A DNA stretch of 64,000 nucleotides from Bacteroidota bacterium (GTDB lineage: Bacteria; Bacteroidota; Bacteroidia; B-17B0; Aurantibacillaceae), in the NCBI GenBank assembly GCA_013288015.1, contig JABDCR010000001.1, positions 74 to 64,073 on the forward strand, in the 5' to 3' direction. Below are positions 60,118-64,000 of this stretch, piece after piece; within the stretch, counting starts at the first letter, position 1, and each line of letters starts with the position of its first letter. Both the position numbers and the translations under genes were made by a program. A model generated the notes under the pieces. It was not told where the DNA came from. It ran no database searches and saw only the letters and a program-made list of their open reading frames with translations.

Positions 60118-60735
60118 ATGCATATAGCCATTGCCGGAAACATAGGTTCGGGTAAAACTACCTTAACATCATTGTTGGCAAAACATTTTAAGTGGACTCC
60201 TCATTTTGAAGATGCTGATGATAACCCATACTTAAACGATTTTTATGAAGACATGCAACGTTGGTCATTTAACCTGCAAGTATATTTTTTAAATAATCGT
60301 TTCGATCAGATTTTAGATATCCATAAAGGAAAAAAAACTGTCATACAAGATCGTACCATTTACGAAGATGCTTACATTTTTGCTCCTAACCTACATGCTA
60401 TGGGGCTTATGACAACGCGTGATTTTGAAAACTATTTTTCGCTTTTTAAATTAATGGAGAGTTTAGTAAAGCCACCTGATTTATTAATTTATTTGCGCGC
60501 ATCGGTACCAACATTAGTAAAAAATATACAGAAAAGAGGAAGAGAATACGAAGCTGCCATTAGACTTGATTATTTGAAAAGATTAAACGAGCGTTACGAA
60601 GCTTGGATTACATCTTACGAAGCGGGTAGATTTGTGATTGTAGATGTGGATGATTTAAACATAAATGAAAAGCCTGAAGACTTAGGAAAAATCATTAGGC
60701 AAATTGACGCAGAATTGCACGGATTGTTTAAGTAA
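60118..60735 (+). CDS. Deoxynucleoside kinase family protein
   Basis: IAIAGNIGSGKTTLTSLLAKHF, VIQDRTIYEDAYIFAPNLHAMGLM, PDLLIYLRASVPTLVKNIQKRGREYE. Confidence 0.93.
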   Translation: MHIAIAGNIGSGKTTLTSLLAKHFKWTPHFEDADDNPYLNDFYEDMQRWSFNLQVYFLNNRFDQILDIHKGKKTVIQDRTIYEDAYIFAPNLHAMGLMTTRDFENYFSLFKLMESLVKPPDLLIYLRASVPTLVKNIQKRGREYEAAIRLDYLKRLNERYEAWITSYEAGRFVIVDVDDLNINEKPEDLGKIIRQIDAELHGLFK

Positions 60736-60741
60736 TATTTT

Positions 60742-61314
60742 GTGAGCGAAAGCACAAACATAGAAGGTTTTTTTACAGAGAAATTTAAAACTCTGCTGCA
60801 AGAGGTATCTGCTAATGAGAGTGTATTGGTATCTTTTAATGGCGCTTTATCGCAAGAGCAAGTTGCCAAGTTAGAGAACGAGGTGGAAACAAAAATTGTA
60901 GAAGCTGGTGTGCCCAAAGGCCCGCTTAAAAAAATATTTTTTATTAGTGTAGAAACCCTTCAGAACATGCTGATACATGGAAATAAAGATGGCGAAGGCA
61001 AACAACACAACTTTTTTATTCTTAGAAAAAACGGTGTAAAAACGCACATTACTTCTGCTAACTTAGTACAAGCAAAAAATATTACAGGTTTAGAAGCTCA
61101 AATGAAAACCATTAATGAGTTTGAAGACGCTGCGGCACTTAAACAATATTATATGGGGCATTTAGAAAACAATCAATTATCAGAAAAAGGCGGCGCAGGC
61201 TTAGGCTTTATTACTATTGCCATGAAATCGGGTAACAAGCTTACTTATGAGTTTGCTAAAATAAATGATGAAACTGCTTTGTTTATGTTAACATCAACTG
61301 TTTCGTTAGAGTAG
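60742..61314 (+). CDS. SiaB-like family protein (putative protein kinase, DUF6272-like)
   Basis: FISVETLQNMLIHGNKDGEGKQHNFFILRKNG...GAGLGFITIAMKSGNKLTYEF (GHKL-like N-box and Gly-rich segment). Confidence 0.7.
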   Translation: MSESTNIEGFFTEKFKTLLQEVSANESVLVSFNGALSQEQVAKLENEVETKIVEAGVPKGPLKKIFFISVETLQNMLIHGNKDGEGKQHNFFILRKNGVKTHITSANLVQAKNITGLEAQMKTINEFEDAAALKQYYMGHLENNQLSEKGGAGLGFITIAMKSGNKLTYEFAKINDETALFMLTSTVSLE

Positions 61315-61321
61315 TTTCACG

Positions 61322-62422
61322 CTACTCAATTTCACTAATTACAGCATTTTCTACTTTAAAAATTTTTCTATCAGTAGTGTGAGCAAATAATTGTTGCATT
61401 CTTTCAGTATGCGTATCGGTAATAAAAATTTGCCCAAATTGGTCGGAAGAAACTATATCAATTAATTTTTTAAAACGGTGTGCGTCTAACTTATCATGTA
61501 TATCATCCAGTAACAACAAAGGCCTTACACCTTTTTTATTTTTAATAAACTCGTACTGGGCTAATTTTAATGCCAGCAAATAAGTTTTTTGTTGCCCCTG
61601 CGAAGCGAATTTTTTAATTGGGTTTTCGCTTAACAGAAAATCTAAATCATCGCGATGTACACCTATACTGGTATGTTCTAAAGCACAATCTTTCTTTATA
61701 GCTGCCTGCAGCGCAGCTTTATAATCTTGTTGAATAGTTGATACATATTTTAAACGCACCTGCTCGTTATTCTCTGCAATAAGAGCATAATATTTTTCGA
61801 ATACAGAAATAAATTCTTTTAGAAAAACCTCTCGGGCATTGTGTATATAAGAACCATAAGTCACCAATTGTTCATCCCACACCTCTAAACCAACACTATC
61901 AAAAGAGCGGGTTATAGAAAAGTGCTTTAGCAAGGCATTACGCTGTTGTAGGATGTGATTATAATGTACCAGATTATCTAAATACAATTTATCGAATTGA
62001 GAAATGATACCATCAATAAACCGACGGCGTTGGTCGCTACCACCCGTAATAAGGTTTGTATCAGCCGGGCTAATCATAACTAAAGGAAACAAACCTATGT
62101 GGTCGGATAATTTTTCGTATTCCTTTTTATTACGTTTAAACACTTTTTTTTGCGCACGTTTTATCCCACAATAAACCTCGTCTATTTCAACACCATTGTC
62201 AAACAAGCCCTGCAACATAAAAAAATCCTGATCGAAAAGTATATTCTGACTATCAATAGTGTTAGAATAACTTTTGCAAAACGACAGGTAATAAATAGCA
62301 TCTAACAGATTGGTTTTACCCATGCCATTAACCCCCGTAAAACAATTTAGTTTAGGATGAAACTGCACCGTAGCCTCGGCGTAGTTTTTAAAATTAATGA
62401 TACTTAGCTGCTTTAAATACAT
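61322..62422 (-). CDS. recF: DNA replication and repair protein RecF
   Basis: LKQLSIINFKNYAEATVQFHPKLNCFTGVNGMGKTNLLDAIYYLSFCKSY; ASQGQQKTYLLALKLAQ; LLLLDDIHDKLDAHR. ATG at 62422 preferred; the TTG at 62431 overlaps a TACCTTTG element. Confidence 0.95.
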   Translation of the reverse strand: MYLKQLSIINFKNYAEATVQFHPKLNCFTGVNGMGKTNLLDAIYYLSFCKSYSNTIDSQNILFDQDFFMLQGLFDNGVEIDEVYCGIKRAQKKVFKRNKKEYEKLSDHIGLFPLVMISPADTNLITGGSDQRRRFIDGIISQFDKLYLDNLVHYNHILQQRNALLKHFSITRSFDSVGLEVWDEQLVTYGSYIHNAREVFLKEFISVFEKYYALIAENNEQVRLKYVSTIQQDYKAALQAAIKKDCALEHTSIGVHRDDLDFLLSENPIKKFASQGQQKTYLLALKLAQYEFIKNKKGVRPLLLLDDIHDKLDAHRFKKLIDIVSSDQFGQIFITDTHTERMQQLFAHTTDRKIFKVENAVISEIE

Positions 62423-62428
62423 GGATTG

Positions 62429-62436
62429 CAAAGGTA
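62429..62436 (-). promoter_or_regulatory. Candidate -7 element TACCTTTG of recF
   Basis: Exact TAnnTTTG on the minus strand, 6 nt before ATG 62422. Confidence 0.5.
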
Positions 62437-62516
62437 AAAGCCTTTTTGTTTTAACACTAAAATACTTATGAGAAAAGAAAAATGATATACCTTTATATTA
62501 TTAAAAATTAAGAATT

Positions 62517-63173
62517 ATGATTACCAAAAAAATAGGAATACTGGGCTCGGGCATTGTAGGTAAAACACTAGCACAGGGCTTTTTAACACACGGATATGAA
62601 GTAGTAGTTGGCACTAACAACCCCGATAAACTGGCCGATTGGCAAGCAAAAATTAATTTCAGAGTAAAAGTTATGTCGTTTGAAGAAGCGGCAAAAACAG
62701 CCGATATAATTGTACTAGCTGTAAAAGGACATGCTGCTGAAGATGTTTTAAAGATGGCTGGCATTAGTCATCTATCGAGTAAAACAATTATAGATTGTAC
62801 AAACCCTATAGATGAGAAAAACCCACCGGTAAATGGAGTGCTGCATTTTTATACTGATTTAAACAGCTCGTTAATGGAACAGTTGCAAAAATTTGCCCCT
62901 AAAGCAAATTTTGTAAAAGCTTTTAATAGTGTTGGTAGCGCTTTTATGGTAAATCCGGATTTTAGCGGTGTTATGCCAAGTATGTTCATTTGTGGAAACA
63001 ATGATGATGCAAAAAAAGAAGTTAAGCATATACTCGACCAATTTGGCTGGGAAATAGAAGATATGGGTAAAGCTGAAGCTGCACGTGCTATTGAGCCTTT
63101 ATGTATGCTGTGGTGCATTCCGGGTATGCTGCATAACCAATGGTCGCATGCCTTTAAGCTGTTAAAAAAATAA
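62517..63173 (+). CDS. NAD(P)-binding F420-dependent NADP oxidoreductase-like protein
   Basis: KIGILGSGIVGKTLAQGFLTHGYEVVVGTNNPDKLADWQ...ADIIVLAVKGHAAEDVL. Confidence 0.85.
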   Translation: MITKKIGILGSGIVGKTLAQGFLTHGYEVVVGTNNPDKLADWQAKINFRVKVMSFEEAAKTADIIVLAVKGHAAEDVLKMAGISHLSSKTIIDCTNPIDEKNPPVNGVLHFYTDLNSSLMEQLQKFAPKANFVKAFNSVGSAFMVNPDFSGVMPSMFICGNNDDAKKEVKHILDQFGWEIEDMGKAEAARAIEPLCMLWCIPGMLHNQWSHAFKLLKK

Positions 63174-63177
63174 AGCT

Positions 63178-63777
63178 CTACAAATAATCTTTAGCGTGAG
63201 GGCCAGCATTGAATAATAAATCGATGCTGCTTAGGTTTGGCACAAAAGGAAACTTCTCATTAAATAATTGCGAATAGGGTTTAAATTCGATAGCCACTAT
63301 TTCATTCTTTGGATGGATGGAATATCTAAAATCTTCTAAAGAGTTTGATTTTTCAAAGGCTTCGGAAAACTTTATTTCGGCATTTAACTTGAAGTTATTT
63401 ATAAGTAACTGAAGTAGTTCCGTATTAAAATCAAACAGAAAAGTATATTTTTTTTGGTAGAAGGGTTTTAGCGCATCAGCATAATAAATAAAATAGGGAC
63501 TGTTGCGATAAGCGCTTTCTATAGTACGCCAATGTTGTTGTTGCCATTTTTCGACATAAGAAATTTTGGTGTCGGTTATAATTTCTTTATCGTGCTTGTT
63601 AATTACAGGAATGCTTAATGATAAAACACCATTAGCCCCAAATATATTACAACGGTTACGGTAACTTTGTTTTAAATAATGTTCGTGCTTTTCAATATAA
63701 ACGCTAGCAGCATCTTTTATTTTTTTAAAATAGGCTACAGGAGGCAAATAGGCTGTACTAAGAATAACGGCTGGCAT
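63178..63777 (-). CDS. WbqC family protein
   Basis: LSTAYLPPVAYFKKIKDAASVYIEKHEHYLKQSYRNRCNIFGANGVLSLSIPV...WRTIESAYRNSPYFIYYAD. Confidence 0.88.
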   Translation of the reverse strand: MPAVILSTAYLPPVAYFKKIKDAASVYIEKHEHYLKQSYRNRCNIFGANGVLSLSIPVINKHDKEIITDTKISYVEKWQQQHWRTIESAYRNSPYFIYYADALKPFYQKKYTFLFDFNTELLQLLINNFKLNAEIKFSEAFEKSNSLEDFRYSIHPKNEIVAIEFKPYSQLFNEKFPFVPNLSSIDLLFNAGPHAKDYL

Positions 63778-63785
63778 GGATTGCT

Positions 63786-64000
63786 TTAAAAAGACGCTTT
63801 GTATTGTAAAAACATTTCGTTGAAACGCTTGCGAACCGCATCTATAAAATCAGCATTAATAATTTGTTTAAGCGCATCAACACCTTTTACTTCGGTAGTA
63901 TCAAATTTAAAAACCTGCTCCATCATGGCAGCTTCAAACTTAACCAAGTACTTATCATTCATCTGAAAGATACTTATTTGAATAGAAGGATGCGGTATGG
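63786..64000 (-). CDS. Hypothetical protein, N-terminus beyond window edge
   Basis: Reverse frame open from window end to TAA at 63786: IPHPSIQISIFQMNDKYLVKFEAAMMEQVFKFDTTEVKGVDALKQIINADFIDAVRKRFNEMFLQYKASF*. Not in the ORF track. Confidence 0.6.
   Translation of the reverse strand, partial: IPHPSIQISIFQMNDKYLVKFEAAMMEQVFKFDTTEVKGVDALKQIINADFIDAVRKRFNEMFLQYKASF

Overview
AT-rich chromosomal window from a Bacteroidota bacterium. The assignment rests on TAnnTTTG-type promoters, T9SS-like C-terminal sorting domains, a Bacteroidota-type short RpoD and GWxTD, SPOR and DUF58/MoxR content. It is mostly core metabolism and cell-envelope genes: rpoD; a hemC-hemD fusion; a deoxyhypusine-synthase-like gene; ABC transporters; rmuC; cysS; msrB; an RDD / SpoIIM / DUF4129 / DUF4350 / MoxR / DUF58 cluster; prfB with an intact +1 programmed frameshift that the ORF track truncates; engB; rimO; tRNA-Arg(TCT); ahcY; a PPTase-GGGP synthase-TenI-TenI operon; a riboswitch-preceded thiamine operon (thiS-thiC-X-thiD-thiE-thiG-thiH-thiF/rhodanese); a geranylgeranyl-reductase-like flavoprotein; the ATP synthase operon atpB-E-F-H-A-G; large surface proteins; a deoxynucleoside kinase; a SiaB-like kinase; recF; and WbqC. 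I saw no CRISPR array, transposase, integrase, phage or recognisable defence island. The best leads are: (1) a translationally coupled operon of GGGP synthase and two ThiE/TenI-like paralogs that lost the canonical ThiE motifs, with a GGR-family flavoprotein nearby; (2) terminator-like hairpins flanking atpE inside the atp operon; (3) the prfB frameshift cassette with a perfect AGGAGG in a lineage that rarely uses SD initiation; (4) two paralogous STAS-like small proteins, one embedded in the thiamine operon, plus an orphan SiaB-like kinase; (5) a bacterial DHS homolog that keeps the WGK lysine. All calls come from reading the sequence; no database searches were run.
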